A DNA stretch of 14,338 bases, from the NCBI GenBank assembly GCA_023415145.1, contig JAEZLW010000187.1, positions 1 through 14,338 of the forward strand, read 5' to 3'. This DNA comes from Bacillota bacterium. GTDB taxonomy: Bacteria > Bacillota > Clostridia > Christensenellales > Aristaeellaceae. The position numbers were made by a program, and so were the translations under genes. The notes under the pieces were generated by a model. It ran no database searches, was not told the origin of the DNA, and saw only the letters and a list, made by a program, of their open reading frames with translations. Below, piece after piece: positions 7,342 to 14,338 of the stretch (the first letter of the stretch is position 1; the number at the start of each line of letters is the position of its first letter).

Positions 7342-8717
7342 GCCATTTCCTCCAGAACGGACAGAACCTCGTCCAGGCTGCCAATGCCGCTTTCCTTTGC
7401 CACCACCACCACGCTGTCACCGGCCTCGATGTGGTCGTTGCCAAAGGGGATGATCACTTTTCCCTCACGATAAATTACTGCCACCAGGGCGTTTTGTCTG
7501 ATTGACAGCTTTTTGATGGGTACGCCCACATATTCCGCACCGGCCTCGGCGATAAACTCCAATGCTTCAGCCTTACCATCCATGATACGGAATATCTTTT
7601 CCACTGCGGTGCCCTGGCCGCCGGCTCTGGCCCTTACGTAGCGCAAGATGGTATTGCAGGTAATGAGCTTGGGACTTACAATGGAGCCTAAGCCCATGGT
7701 TCTGATGATGTCGGTATAATTCACACGGTTGTTTTTCACAATCACCTTGCCAACCCCGTGCGTTACGGCATATAGCCCGGCCATCAGGTTTTCCTCATCA
7801 CGGTCACAAAGCGCCACAAAGGCATCCATGGTAAAGAGGCCCTCTTGCGTAAGCAGGTCCTGGTCGGTACCATCGCCGCAGACAATGTTCACATCAGGAA
7901 GCTGCTCACTGAGCTGCCGCGCCTTTTCCGGTTTGATCTCTATAATCGTCACCTTGATACCCATGGGTGCGATCATTTTGGCCAGGTAGTAGCTGATACG
8001 CCCGCCGCCCAAAAGCATCACATTTTTGACCGAGAGGGTATTCTTGCCCAAGTACTTGAAGAAGGCCGTGATTGTAACCAAATCTGAAGCCACGTACACT
8101 TCGTCGCCCGGCCGGATGATAAAATCACCATTGGGAATGATGACGTCGCCGCCCCGCTCCACCGCGCAATAGAGCACTTGGGGCAGATTGCGCAGCTTTT
8201 TGTTCAGGTCCCGGATGGGGCAGCCGGTGACAGCGTCCCCCTCCTGCGCGCGGAACTCCACCATTTCCACCCGTCCCCGGGCAAAGCTTTCAATATTGTC
8301 AGCAAAAGGATAGCGCAATAGGCGGCTGATCTCCAGTGCCGTTGTCCGCTCCGGATTAATGGCCAAATCAATCCCAAGTACTTTTTGAAACAGCATAAGG
8401 CTTTCGTTATACTCAGGATCACGGATTCGGGCAATGGCATACTTCGCCCCCAGCTGCTTGGCTGAAAGGCAGCACAGCATATTGATCTCATCCGTTGCGG
8501 TGGCGGCAATCACAATGTCCGCCTTGTCCACATTCGCTTCCAGCAACGTACGGATGTTGGCCCCGTTTCCCTTCACGCATAAAACATCCAGCGTATCCAT
8601 GCTTTTTTGCAGCACATTGACGCTGCGGTCGACGATTGTAACATCGTGTCCTTCTCTGGCCAGATTTTCCGCCAGGGTATGGCCCACCTTGCCATCGCCC
8701 ACCACCATAATCCGCAT
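7338..8717 (-). CDS. trkA: Trk potassium-uptake regulator TrkA (two RCK domains)
   Basis: This 459-residue cytosolic protein has two tandem RCK modules and forms the gating ring of TrkH. RCK1 has GDGKVG (7-12) with acidic IVD at the end of strand 2. RCK-C1 is around 140-215. RCK2 begins near 234 with GGGRIS (237-242), where the last glycine of GxGxxG is serine. RCK-C2 spans about 375-455. Full length matches TrkA (about 458). GGAGG lies about 9 bases upstream of ATG 8717-8715. It is first of the trkA-trkH operon, divergent from the KdpD-like kinase gene; that pair is a reasonable candidate regulator. Confidence 0.96.
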   Translation of the reverse strand: MRIMVVGDGKVGHTLAENLAREGHDVTIVDRSVNVLQKSMDTLDVLCVKGNGANIRTLLEANVDKADIVIAATATDEINMLCCLSAKQLGAKYAIARIRDPEYNESLMLFQKVLGIDLAINPERTTALEISRLLRYPFADNIESFARGRVEMVEFRAQEGDAVTGCPIRDLNKKLRNLPQVLYCAVERGGDVIIPNGDFIIRPGDEVYVASDLVTITAFFKYLGKNTLSVKNVMLLGGGRISYYLAKMIAPMGIKVTIIEIKPEKARQLSEQLPDVNIVCGDGTDQDLLTQEGLFTMDAFVALCDRDEENLMAGLYAVTHGVGKVIVKNNRVNYTDIIRTMGLGSIVSPKLITCNTILRYVRARAGGQGTAVEKIFRIMDGKAEALEFIAEAGAEYVGVPIKKLSIRQNALVAVIYREGKVIIPFGNDHIEAGDSVVVVAKESGIGSLDEVLSVLEEMA

Positions 8718-8759
8718 AGGGACTGCCTCCGTTTCTCCAATTAAAAAAGATACCCATAC

Positions 8760-8788
8760 ATTATATCACAGTCTGGAAGAATGAAAAG
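8760..8788 (-). promoter_or_regulatory. Extended -10 promoter of trkAH
   Basis: On the minus strand, TGA-TATAAT (TATAAT is the complement of 8760-8765) forms an extended -10 element. The -35 region near 8783-8788 (CTTTTC) is poor, which suits a promoter needing an activator. Confidence 0.55.
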
Positions 8789-8799
8789 AACCGGTTTTT
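8786..8799. promoter_or_regulatory. Near-palindrome over the trkA -35 region
   Basis: AACCGGTT (8789-8796) is a perfect 8-base palindrome, extended to 14 bases with one mismatch pair (AAGAACCGGTTTTT). It overlaps the weak -35 region of the trkA promoter, as an operator would. No protein can be assigned from sequence. Confidence 0.3.
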
Positions 8800-8866
8800 C
8801 GACAAGCGGGACGAATGGGCTGATCCCACCATTTTCCACACCCGCAATGCAAATGACTGTTGCTAC

Positions 8867-8895
8867 TTAACATCCCTCCTCTTTTATGGTATATT
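8867..8895 (+). promoter_or_regulatory. Promoter of the KdpDE-like two-component operon
   Basis: TTAACA (8867-8872) and TATATT (8890-8895) are separated by exactly 17 bases, with TGG directly before the -10 (extended -10). The start codon follows 22 bases after the -10, so the leader is very short. Confidence 0.65.
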
Positions 8896-8917
8896 CATTT
8901 CAAAGGGAGGTTGTTTG

Positions 8918-10375
8918 ATGCCGCGTACCAATGTGCCAAGAGTTGCACATGTTCTAAAAAGCGCAGCGATATTACTGGCTGCGCTGGGTGTTTCGCTGCT
9001 GGCCTCCCAAATGGGTCTGAACAAGGAAAGCATCGTTCTGATTTTCCTGCTGGGAACCATGCTGATCACAGTGGCTACGCCCGGTTATCTGTACGGCCTT
9101 GTTGCCTCCATGATCCATGTGTTCCTTTTTAACTACCTGTTCACCCAGCCTGTACACACATTTCTGATCTCCAGCTCTAACGATGTGATGCTGATGATTG
9201 TCTTTTTTATCGCATCCATCGTATGCGGCACCATCACTTCCAGGCTGAACCGTCAGCGGGAAATCTCAGAGGGGAACGCACGTACCGCCCAGCTTTTGCA
9301 AAAGGTATCGGAGGGGTTTTTACAGGTCACGGGAGAAAAGGCAATTGTCATGCAGGGCATAGCCTATCTAAAGGAACACGCGAATCTTGATTGCTCCGTG
9401 ACACTCTATACCGGAAAAAATTACCCTCATGAAGATACAGCCCGTGACGGAGATGCCTATTCTGTCCGTATCACAGGTGTTGCGCGGGATGCAGGCACGC
9501 TCACGGCGCAGTGCATCAATCCTCCCACCTTTCAGCAGGAGCTGCTCATAAAGGCCGTTGCTGCACAAATGGCCATTGCCCTGGACAGGGATTCCTTCTA
9601 CACCGAGCAGGAGAAGATACGCCTGGCCATGGAGCGGGAGCGGCTGCGTAGCACCCTGCTGCGGGCCGTGGCCCACGATCTGAGAAGCCCGCTGACTGTA
9701 CTGGCGGGGGCAAGCGGGCTTTTGAGCAGCAACATGCCAGAGCTGACCGGTCCTGAGAAAACGAAACTGGCCAAAGACATACATGAAGAAGTCATCTGGC
9801 TTACCGACCTGGTGGAGAATATACTGAGCATGACACAGATCCAGGAAAGCCGCCTCTTTTTGCGAAGGGAAGAAGAGGTGGTGGACGACGTGGTGAATGA
9901 AGCTGTCAAGCATGTATCCCCGCTCATGCAGGACAGGCAGTTATCTGTTACCCTGCCGGATGATGTCGTCACAGCGCCCATGGACATCAAGCTCATCGCT
10001 CAGGTCATCATCAATATTTTGAACAATGCCGTGCGCCACACCCCTCCGGGAAGCACCATCAGCCTTACCGCCTCCCGGACGGAAAAGGATGTGGTCTTCG
10101 AGGTGTGCGATGACGGGCCCGGCATCGACCCCGCCATCCTGGATACGATGTTTGAAGGCTTTGTGCAAAAAAACAGCAAGGTGTCGGACGGTCAGCGCGG
10201 CCTGGGCCTGGGCCTGGCCATTTGCAAAGCGGTGGTCGCCGCCCACGGCGGAACCATCAAAGCTGATAACAGGCCGGAAGGCGGCGCAAGATTCGTGTTT
10301 ACCCTTCCCAGTGACACAGCGCTACCGGAAGAAAGGAAACACCATGGACCAGGATTGGACAATCCTTATTATTGA
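8918..10375 (+). CDS. kdpD: KdpD-like sensor histidine kinase lacking the N-terminal KdpD/USP half
   Basis: A 485-residue membrane histidine kinase. Residues about 12-105 are a four-helix DUF4118-type membrane domain as in KdpD, followed by a GAF-like linker (about 115-220), then HisKA with phospho-acceptor H253 (VAHDLRSPL), N-box NILNNAVRH (366-374), G1 DDGPGID (from 398) and G2 GLGLGLAICK. KdpD of E. coli is about 895 residues; the KdpD sensor and universal-stress domains are wholly absent and a promoter and ribosome binding site sit immediately upstream, so this is a naturally short form rather than a truncation by the window. GGGAGG (8905-8910) lies 7 bases before ATG 8918; an in-frame TTG at 8915 is less likely. 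Its end overlaps the regulator gene by 32 bases. No kdpFABC is nearby; control of trkAH or ktr is inferred. Confidence 0.92.
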   Translation: MPRTNVPRVAHVLKSAAILLAALGVSLLASQMGLNKESIVLIFLLGTMLITVATPGYLYGLVASMIHVFLFNYLFTQPVHTFLISSSNDVMLMIVFFIASIVCGTITSRLNRQREISEGNARTAQLLQKVSEGFLQVTGEKAIVMQGIAYLKEHANLDCSVTLYTGKNYPHEDTARDGDAYSVRITGVARDAGTLTAQCINPPTFQQELLIKAVAAQMAIALDRDSFYTEQEKIRLAMERERLRSTLLRAVAHDLRSPLTVLAGASGLLSSNMPELTGPEKTKLAKDIHEEVIWLTDLVENILSMTQIQESRLFLRREEEVVDDVVNEAVKHVSPLMQDRQLSVTLPDDVVTAPMDIKLIAQVIINILNNAVRHTPPGSTISLTASRTEKDVVFEVCDDGPGIDPAILDTMFEGFVQKNSKVSDGQRGLGLGLAICKAVVAAHGGTIKADNRPEGGARFVFTLPSDTALPEERKHHGPGLDNPYY

Positions 10376-11030
10376 GGATGACCGCTACATCGCAAACTTT
10401 ATGGCTCTGTCCCTGAAAAAGGAGCAGTATCCAACGGTCATCGCCTCCACCGCACAGGAAGGGCTTGCCCTTTGTTACGCCAACAACCCAGGCATCATCC
10501 TGTTGGACCTTGGCCTGCCGGATATGGATGGCCTGGCGGTCATCAAAACCATTCGCTCCTTTTCCAGTGTGCCCATCCTGGTGGTCTCCGCCAGAGGCCA
10601 GGAGCAGGAAAAGATCGACGCCTTGGACAGCGGTGCGGATGATTATATCGTCAAGCCCTTCCATATGGGCGAGCTTCTGGCCCGTATCCGTGTCGTTCGC
10701 CGCAAAAGCCAGCAGCCCGCCCAGGGCGCCGTGTTCACCTGCGGCAGCCTGATTGTGGACCAGGAAAAGCGCCGCGTTACAGTGGATGACAAGGAAATCC
10801 ACCTGACGCCCATGGAATACCGCCTCTTGCAGCTTTTGATCACAAACAAGGGCAAGGTGCTCACCCATAATTACATCATCAACGAAATCTGGGGCTATGG
10901 CGAAACCGGTGACCCCAAGGCCGTCCGCGTCTTCATGGCCAACCTCCGCCGCAAGATAGAAAGGGATACACTCCATCCCCGCTTCATCCTTACCGAAATC
11001 GGTGTAGGCTACCGCTTCACGGAGGAGTAG
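10344..11030 (+). CDS. kdpE: KdpE-like response regulator (OmpR/PhoB family)
   Basis: A 228-residue two-domain regulator. The receiver has the acidic pocket E11-D12-D13, phospho-acceptor D55 (LLDLGLPDMDG), switch S82 and K104 (YIVKPF). The C-terminal winged helix (about 130-225) has the OmpR-family ends LTPMEYRLL and GVGYRF. The receiver closely follows the KdpE pattern (DLGLPD.DG, SVPI.V.SAR, DSGADDY). AAAGGA (10332-10337) precedes ATG 10344, which is inside the end of the kinase gene, so the pair is translationally coupled. It presumably takes phosphate from the adjacent kinase. Its targets are not shown by sequence; the divergent trkAH promoter is the simplest candidate. Confidence 0.94.
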   Translation: MDQDWTILIIEDDRYIANFMALSLKKEQYPTVIASTAQEGLALCYANNPGIILLDLGLPDMDGLAVIKTIRSFSSVPILVVSARGQEQEKIDALDSGADDYIVKPFHMGELLARIRVVRRKSQQPAQGAVFTCGSLIVDQEKRRVTVDDKEIHLTPMEYRLLQLLITNKGKVLTHNYIINEIWGYGETGDPKAVRVFMANLRRKIERDTLHPRFILTEIGVGYRFTEE

Positions 11031-11049
11031 GCATAACGAGAATATATGC

Positions 11050-11083
11050 GGGGAGGGCGTCTTTTGAAAAAGGCGCCCTCCCC
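11050..11083. terminator. GC-rich hairpin after the two-component operon, possible terminator
   Basis: GGGGAGGGCG (11050-11059) pairs perfectly with CGCCCTCCCC (11074-11083), with a 14-base loop that can itself pair (CTTTT with AAAAG). It starts 20 bases after the kdpE-like stop and could also end the convergent LysE transcript. A T run is lacking on both sides, so termination is less certain than the fold. Confidence 0.55.
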
Positions 11084-11200
11084 TTCCGCAAGCTCAATCG
11101 TCGCACTGCTTCGCTGCCGCTCGCATTGTTCGTTTCGCTTGATTCCTTCGCCTCGCTTCATCCGCCACTGGCGGCGCTCGGCTCACTCACCCACCCCAGA
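11084..11200. repeat. Intergenic element rich in TTCGC/GCTCGC-like units
   Basis: Between the hairpin at 11050-11083 and the end of the LysE gene lies about 115 bases of repetitive texture: on the minus strand, short GCGA-containing words (AAGCGAGG, AAGCGAAA, TGCGAGCG, AGCGAAGC, TGCGACGA) recur every 8-13 bases, ending near a small hairpin CCGCC-ACT-GGCGG (11162-11174). Nothing indicates a gene. It may be a dispersed repeat attached to the hairpin; a single window cannot show copy number. Confidence 0.35.
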
Positions 11201-11208
11201 AAACTTTA

Positions 11209-11838
11209 TCATTTTCTGATTACAACAAGCCTTACCCCAAAATACATCAGAACAACTCCAACCAATGCGTTCAGTGCCTTCATCACATCGCCTGGCAAGA
11301 AACCGCCAACCAAGCTTCCTATGAAAGCCACCGCCGTTAAAAAAACCACCGTAGCCAATACACAACCTGCCGCGAATAGCGAGAGCTGCCCTCTATCCCA
11401 TTTGTTCTCCAGGACCTTTGCGGTGAGCATGCCGCTCCAAAACAAAATCGTCAGGGGATTGGACAGCGTCAGTAAAAGCCCCATCAAAAACAAGCTCTCC
11501 CCGGAGGACACTGAAAACAACCGGATGCCGGGCAGCAGCGTTATCCCAAATGCCCCCAATAACAAATCTGCCCCGAAAAGTACAAGCACGGCGCAGCCTA
11601 TGATGCGGATTGCCGCCTTCACCCTGGGTTTGCCAACGATGGCCGCCACCCCAATGCAGGACAAAGCCAAATACAGCGCATCCGCCAGCGTTACAGCCAA
11701 AACAAGCGGCAGAGTTTGTATAAACCCCTGCCCTGCGGATGTGTTGAGCACCAGCAAGCAGATTGGCCCCACGGCCAACTGCAAAAGCATTCCAAATCGA
11801 AGTCCTTTGAATACCATGTTGATCAATCCCTTATGCAT
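11209..11838 (-). CDS. LysE/RhtB-family amino-acid exporter
   Basis: A 209-residue, highly hydrophobic protein with about six membrane segments. The early GPICLLVLNTSAGQG (near residues 24-38) is the LysE/RhtB signature region, and LTLSNPLTILFW in the middle matches the family's 'l.NP....f' motif. Substrate (amino acid or other small metabolite) cannot be told. The start used is ATG 11838 (AAGGAT seven bases upstream); ATG 11817, preceded by AAGGGA, gives a 202-residue form whose distance to GP is nearer the family norm. The gap to the upstream methyltransferase gene is 65 bases with no terminator seen, so read-through from that operon is possible. Confidence 0.87.
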   Translation of the reverse strand: MHKGLINMVFKGLRFGMLLQLAVGPICLLVLNTSAGQGFIQTLPLVLAVTLADALYLALSCIGVAAIVGKPRVKAAIRIIGCAVLVLFGADLLLGAFGITLLPGIRLFSVSSGESLFLMGLLLTLSNPLTILFWSGMLTAKVLENKWDRGQLSLFAAGCVLATVVFLTAVAFIGSLVGGFLPGDVMKALNALVGVVLMYFGVRLVVIRK

Positions 11839-11903
11839 GGTTCATATCCTTACAGACATGTATAATCATCAATGATTCCAAACAATGAAGCAGGCAGTTC
11901 ATT

Positions 11904-13163
11904 TTACTCTTCCCACTTCCAAATGCTCTTCCTGCCCAGCACATCCACCACCTCAATGGCCAGCTGCCCGGTCAGCATAGGTACTTCCAGCACATGCGCA
12001 ATTTCAGGACTATGCCTGAGCCTCGCCGCGTGGCCATGGGACACAAACACGCCTTCTTTCAAGTATCCTGCCGACCATTGATCCACAGCGTCCAGCGGGC
12101 CCAGCGGGAATCCGGCCGGAATCTTTTTCAACCCGGCCTCCACATCATTTTCCAAAGCATATCTTGTAAGCTCCACTTCATAAAAGCCAAGAGCGGGCCG
12201 CACATCGGCATCAAGCCCCGCCTCAGACTCTGCGCAAGGCCATTCCAGCAAAAAGTCCTGGTCCAATAGCCGCTTCCTGCTCACGCAAACCGCCCCGGCA
12301 CCTGCGTCAACACCAAGAAACCGCCGCCCATGCTTGGCTGCTGCCACCAGGGTGGTGCCCGAGCCGCAGCACAAATCCGCCACCAGGTCGCCGGGCTTTG
12401 TTGTAGTCAAAAGGATTCTTTCCATCAGCCGGAGAGGCTTTTGCGTATCATAGCCGGTACGCTGCGGGTCTTTTTGCTGCAGGTGGCTGACATCCGACCA
12501 TACATCGCTGGGATAGGCCGGCTCGTCGTCATAATAGGTGTACACCTTTCCGTTTGCACGAATGCTGCGGTATGTCCGTCCCTGCTCGTCCACGTGGCGG
12601 CGCATGTGATTTTCCCGGTTCTCTGCCCGGCTGATCGGTGCCTTGGCAATATCGAAAAAATAATCGTCACTCTTTTTGTAAAACAACAAAATGTCATGCT
12701 TACGGCTGAAATGCTTCACCGCCCGACCGCCGGTTTGGTACACCCATACAATTTCATTGACCAGATTCTTTTCGCCAAAGATTTCATCGCACAACACCTT
12801 CAAATAGGCGTGCATTCTATAATCAATATGTAAAAAGAAAACCCCGTTCTCCCGCAGCAGGCTGTGGGCCAGGGTCAGCATATTACGCATAAAGGCAAGG
12901 TACGCCTCTTTATCCGGATACCGGTCCGCATACGCCGGCAGCACGATTTGATGCCGTCCCGTTTTCCAGCCTTCCTTCCCGACCCGCATGCGGTGCTGGA
13001 ACATGTCCCCCGTAAAAAAGGGCGGGTCGATGTACAGGCACTGCACCTGCCCAAAGAATTCGGTCATAAGGCGTGGTGCAAGATTCAAGGCGTCGCCATG
13101 CAGCAACAGCCCTCCTTCCCCCGTGCCTTGGCTTTCCACCCAGGCGCTGCCTTTGACCCACAT
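11904..13163 (-). CDS. Beta-class DNA methyltransferase (type III Mod-like, probably N6-adenine)
   Basis: A 419-residue predicted DNA methyltransferase. Catalytic motif DPPF is at 46-49 and the SAM-binding motif DLCCGSGTT at 263-271; this order, catalytic motif first, defines the beta class. The intervening 210 residues would contain the target-recognition region. A C-terminal extension of about 130 residues resembles nothing I can name. DPPF favours adenine-N6 over cytosine-N4 methylation; recognition site is unknown. The start ATG 13163 overlaps the stop of the preceding gene as TGATG, with GGGAGGG upstream; TTG 13166 is an alternative. No restriction subunit is present in the window, so it may be a solitary methyltransferase. 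It is third in the mntP-ykgJ-methyltransferase cluster. Confidence 0.9.
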   Translation of the reverse strand: MWVKGSAWVESQGTGEGGLLLHGDALNLAPRLMTEFFGQVQCLYIDPPFFTGDMFQHRMRVGKEGWKTGRHQIVLPAYADRYPDKEAYLAFMRNMLTLAHSLLRENGVFFLHIDYRMHAYLKVLCDEIFGEKNLVNEIVWVYQTGGRAVKHFSRKHDILLFYKKSDDYFFDIAKAPISRAENRENHMRRHVDEQGRTYRSIRANGKVYTYYDDEPAYPSDVWSDVSHLQQKDPQRTGYDTQKPLRLMERILLTTTKPGDLVADLCCGSGTTLVAAAKHGRRFLGVDAGAGAVCVSRKRLLDQDFLLEWPCAESEAGLDADVRPALGFYEVELTRYALENDVEAGLKKIPAGFPLGPLDAVDQWSAGYLKEGVFVSHGHAARLRHSPEIAHVLEVPMLTGQLAIEVVDVLGRKSIWKWEE

Positions 13164-13678
13164 CAAAAATCCCTCCCGGCAAGGAATGATTGCTTCAATT
13201 CTTCATATGCTTTCAACTCTTCGGTCAGTGAAAGCAAAAATGCCCGGTGCTTGTCCTCCCGCAAAAGAAGCTCCGCCGCGTCGTAAGCGGCGTCTACGAA
13301 TGCTGTTTTCAAGCCCTTTTTACCGCTTTGCATCAGCGGGCAAACGGGCCAGGCACGTACATCCATGGATATGTTCGCCTTGATGCCCCCGTCTTCCTGC
13401 GCAACCGCCTTGATCACCAAAGGAAATATGCGGCAGGACAAAGGCCGGTTCTCCCTTTCGCATTCTCCCGCACAGATTAGCCGCCTGCCCATCCTGTCCT
13501 CCGCGATTTTCGCCCAGGAACAGCCTTCATAATACCGCTCCTCCCCAGGAAAAAGCAGCATACCGTCCTCCTCGCTGCCCTGGCAGCAGGCGGCCTGACA
13601 CCGTCTTCCGCAGTCAAAGGCAAGAGGCGTCAGATTGCTTAACAGGTCACGTGCCTTTTGAAGTCCGTCCGGCTCCAT
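13163..13678 (-). CDS. YkgJ-like cysteine-cluster protein
   Basis: A 171-residue, probably cytosolic protein with a metal-binding cysteine cluster: CGRRCQAACC (C23, C27, C31, C32), then C53, C69, C73, and RPLSCRIFP (C82), plus C113. This pattern, and the GMLLFPGEE segment after the first cluster, match the YkgJ (CxxCxxCC) family, thought to bind zinc or iron; its biochemical role is not established. The start ATG 13678-13676 has AGGGGAT upstream, and lies one base after the stop of the MntP-like gene. Its stop shares a base with the methyltransferase start, so all three are tightly coupled. Confidence 0.85.
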   Translation of the reverse strand: MEPDGLQKARDLLSNLTPLAFDCGRRCQAACCQGSEEDGMLLFPGEERYYEGCSWAKIAEDRMGRRLICAGECERENRPLSCRIFPLVIKAVAQEDGGIKANISMDVRAWPVCPLMQSGKKGLKTAFVDAAYDAAELLLREDKHRAFLLSLTEELKAYEELKQSFLAGRDF

Positions 13679-13679
13679 G

Positions 13680-14249
13680 CTATATCCCCTTTGTCAAATG
13701 CTCTATCAGAATTTTCGCACCGATGATCAGCAGCACCACACCTCCCGCCACCCCGGCGCGGCGGCGCAAAAGGCCTTTCAGCTTACCGCCCAGCAAAACC
13801 CCCGGCGTGCACAGCGCAAAGGTGGTCAACCCAATCACCAGCCCATGCTGCACGGCATACTCCCCCGACACCGCAAGGGATACGCCCACCGCCAGCGCAT
13901 CCATGCTGGTGGCCGCTCCCAGCATAAGCAGCCGGCTGAATTGGATGGGGTTGGCGGGACACTCTTCCTCAGGGCAAAAACGCAGTTCCTCCCTAATCAT
14001 CCGAAGCCCTGTGATCACCAAAAGCCCGAAGGCCGCCCAATGGTCCAGCATCAGCAGACAGATGCGAAGCCCCCGCCCTGCCATGAGCCCGATGGCAGGC
14101 ATCACCGCCTGGAACAGACCGAAACACGCGCCTACCTTCAGTGCGTGCCTGAGCTTCGCTTTATCAAGCAGTGCCCCTGTGGCTGCCGCCGCCGCCAAAG
14201 CGTCCAGCGATACGGCCAGCGCCGTTGCCATCAGCTCCAAGCCGTCCAT
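13680..14249 (-). CDS. mntP: MntP-like manganese efflux pump
   Basis: A 189-residue membrane protein with about six helices in two related halves. Key acidic residues are visible: SLDAL (D16) in helix 1, DHWAAFGLL (D69) and TSMDALAVG (D117), matching MntP, which exports Mn(II) (E. coli protein 188 residues). The start ATG 14249 follows a GGGGGG-rich ribosome binding site by about 6 bases; an in-frame ATG at 14321 would add 24 non-conserved residues. It is first of the cluster. No yybP-ykoY manganese riboswitch is recognisable, but only 89 bases upstream are visible. Confidence 0.9.
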   Translation of the reverse strand: MDGLELMATALAVSLDALAAAAATGALLDKAKLRHALKVGACFGLFQAVMPAIGLMAGRGLRICLLMLDHWAAFGLLVITGLRMIREELRFCPEEECPANPIQFSRLLMLGAATSMDALAVGVSLAVSGEYAVQHGLVIGLTTFALCTPGVLLGGKLKGLLRRRAGVAGGVVLLIIGAKILIEHLTKGI

Positions 14250-14278
14250 TTCAGTCCCCCCTCTGCCAAAACAAACAA

Positions 14279-14298
14279 ACGGCGGTCGTCCGCGCCGT
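14279..14298 (-). promoter_or_regulatory. Small hairpin in the mntP leader
   Basis: ACGGCG (14279-14284) pairs with CGCCGT (14293-14298) around an 8-base loop, 30 bases before the mntP start. On the minus strand TATGAT/TAGAAT-like sequences near 14320-14330 could be a -10, but the matching -35 lies outside the window. Function unknown. Confidence 0.25.
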
Positions 14299-14338
14299 CC
14301 GTCCAGAAGGGTTATATGCATTCTATCATAAAAAAAGA

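Noticed and set aside
8820..8890. KdpE binding site shared with the ktr promoter (CATTTTC at 1017 and 8830)
   Set aside because: A 7-base T-rich match is expected by chance and no second half or spacing is shared.
11126..11875. Plus-strand 249-codon open frame
   Set aside because: It is antisense to the LysE gene, rich in Ser/Thr/Pro as expected of a shadow frame, and has no ribosome binding site.
13651..14331. Plus-strand 226-codon open frame
   Set aside because: Antisense shadow of the MntP-like gene; the minus strand shows clear MntP motifs.
14250..14338. yybP-ykoY manganese riboswitch before mntP
   Set aside because: The visible 89 bases show only a small hairpin and none of the conserved riboswitch loops; more upstream sequence is missing.
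1..14338. CRISPR array, tRNA, rRNA, insertion sequence or phage attachment site
   Set aside because: No regularly spaced direct repeats, no cloverleaf-like or rRNA sequence, no transposase or integrase frame, and no flanking terminal repeats were seen.

Overview
The window looks like chromosomal DNA from a Gram-positive anaerobe of the class Clostridia. This is inferred from strong GGAGG-type ribosome binding sites, sigma-A style promoters, a KtrAB potassium system, a BspA-like leucine-rich-repeat protein and a clostridial-type nuclease-helicase. The sequence does not let me name a genus. Eleven complete protein genes and one partial gene are supported. I saw no rRNA, tRNA, CRISPR array, insertion sequence or phage gene.

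Layout. Positions 1-860 (minus) hold the N-terminal part of an XPD/DinG-like DNA helicase fused to a PD-(D/E)XK nuclease domain; it runs off the left edge. A 345-base gap with promoter elements follows. Positions 1206-3651 (plus) are a three-gene potassium-uptake operon: a small membrane-anchored protein that resembles a degenerate RCK domain, the channel KtrB, and the cytosolic gating subunit KtrA. Positions 3832-5799 (plus) encode a secreted BspA-like protein with about 20 leucine-rich repeats. Positions 5890-8717 (minus) are a second potassium system, trkA-trkH, whose end converges on the LRR gene. A 200-base divergent promoter region separates trkA from a plus-strand two-component pair at 8918-11030: a KdpD-like kinase lacking the N-terminal sensor half, and a KdpE-like regulator. 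No kdpFABC genes are present here.

After a GC-rich hairpin and an odd intergenic element (about 11050-11200), the minus strand carries a LysE-family exporter (11209-11838), a beta-class DNA methyltransferase (11904-13163), a YkgJ-like cysteine-cluster protein (13163-13678) and a MntP-like manganese exporter (13680-14249). The last three are packed so tightly that they are almost certainly one operon transcribed right to left.

The centre of the window is a potassium-homeostasis island with two independent RCK-gated uptake systems and a KdpDE-like sensor pair placed to control at least the divergent trkAH genes. The least familiar component is the small tethered RCK-like protein, translationally coupled to ktrB. 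It lacks the glycine-rich nucleotide-binding motif and could be a membrane-bound accessory of the Ktr channel; that role is inference.
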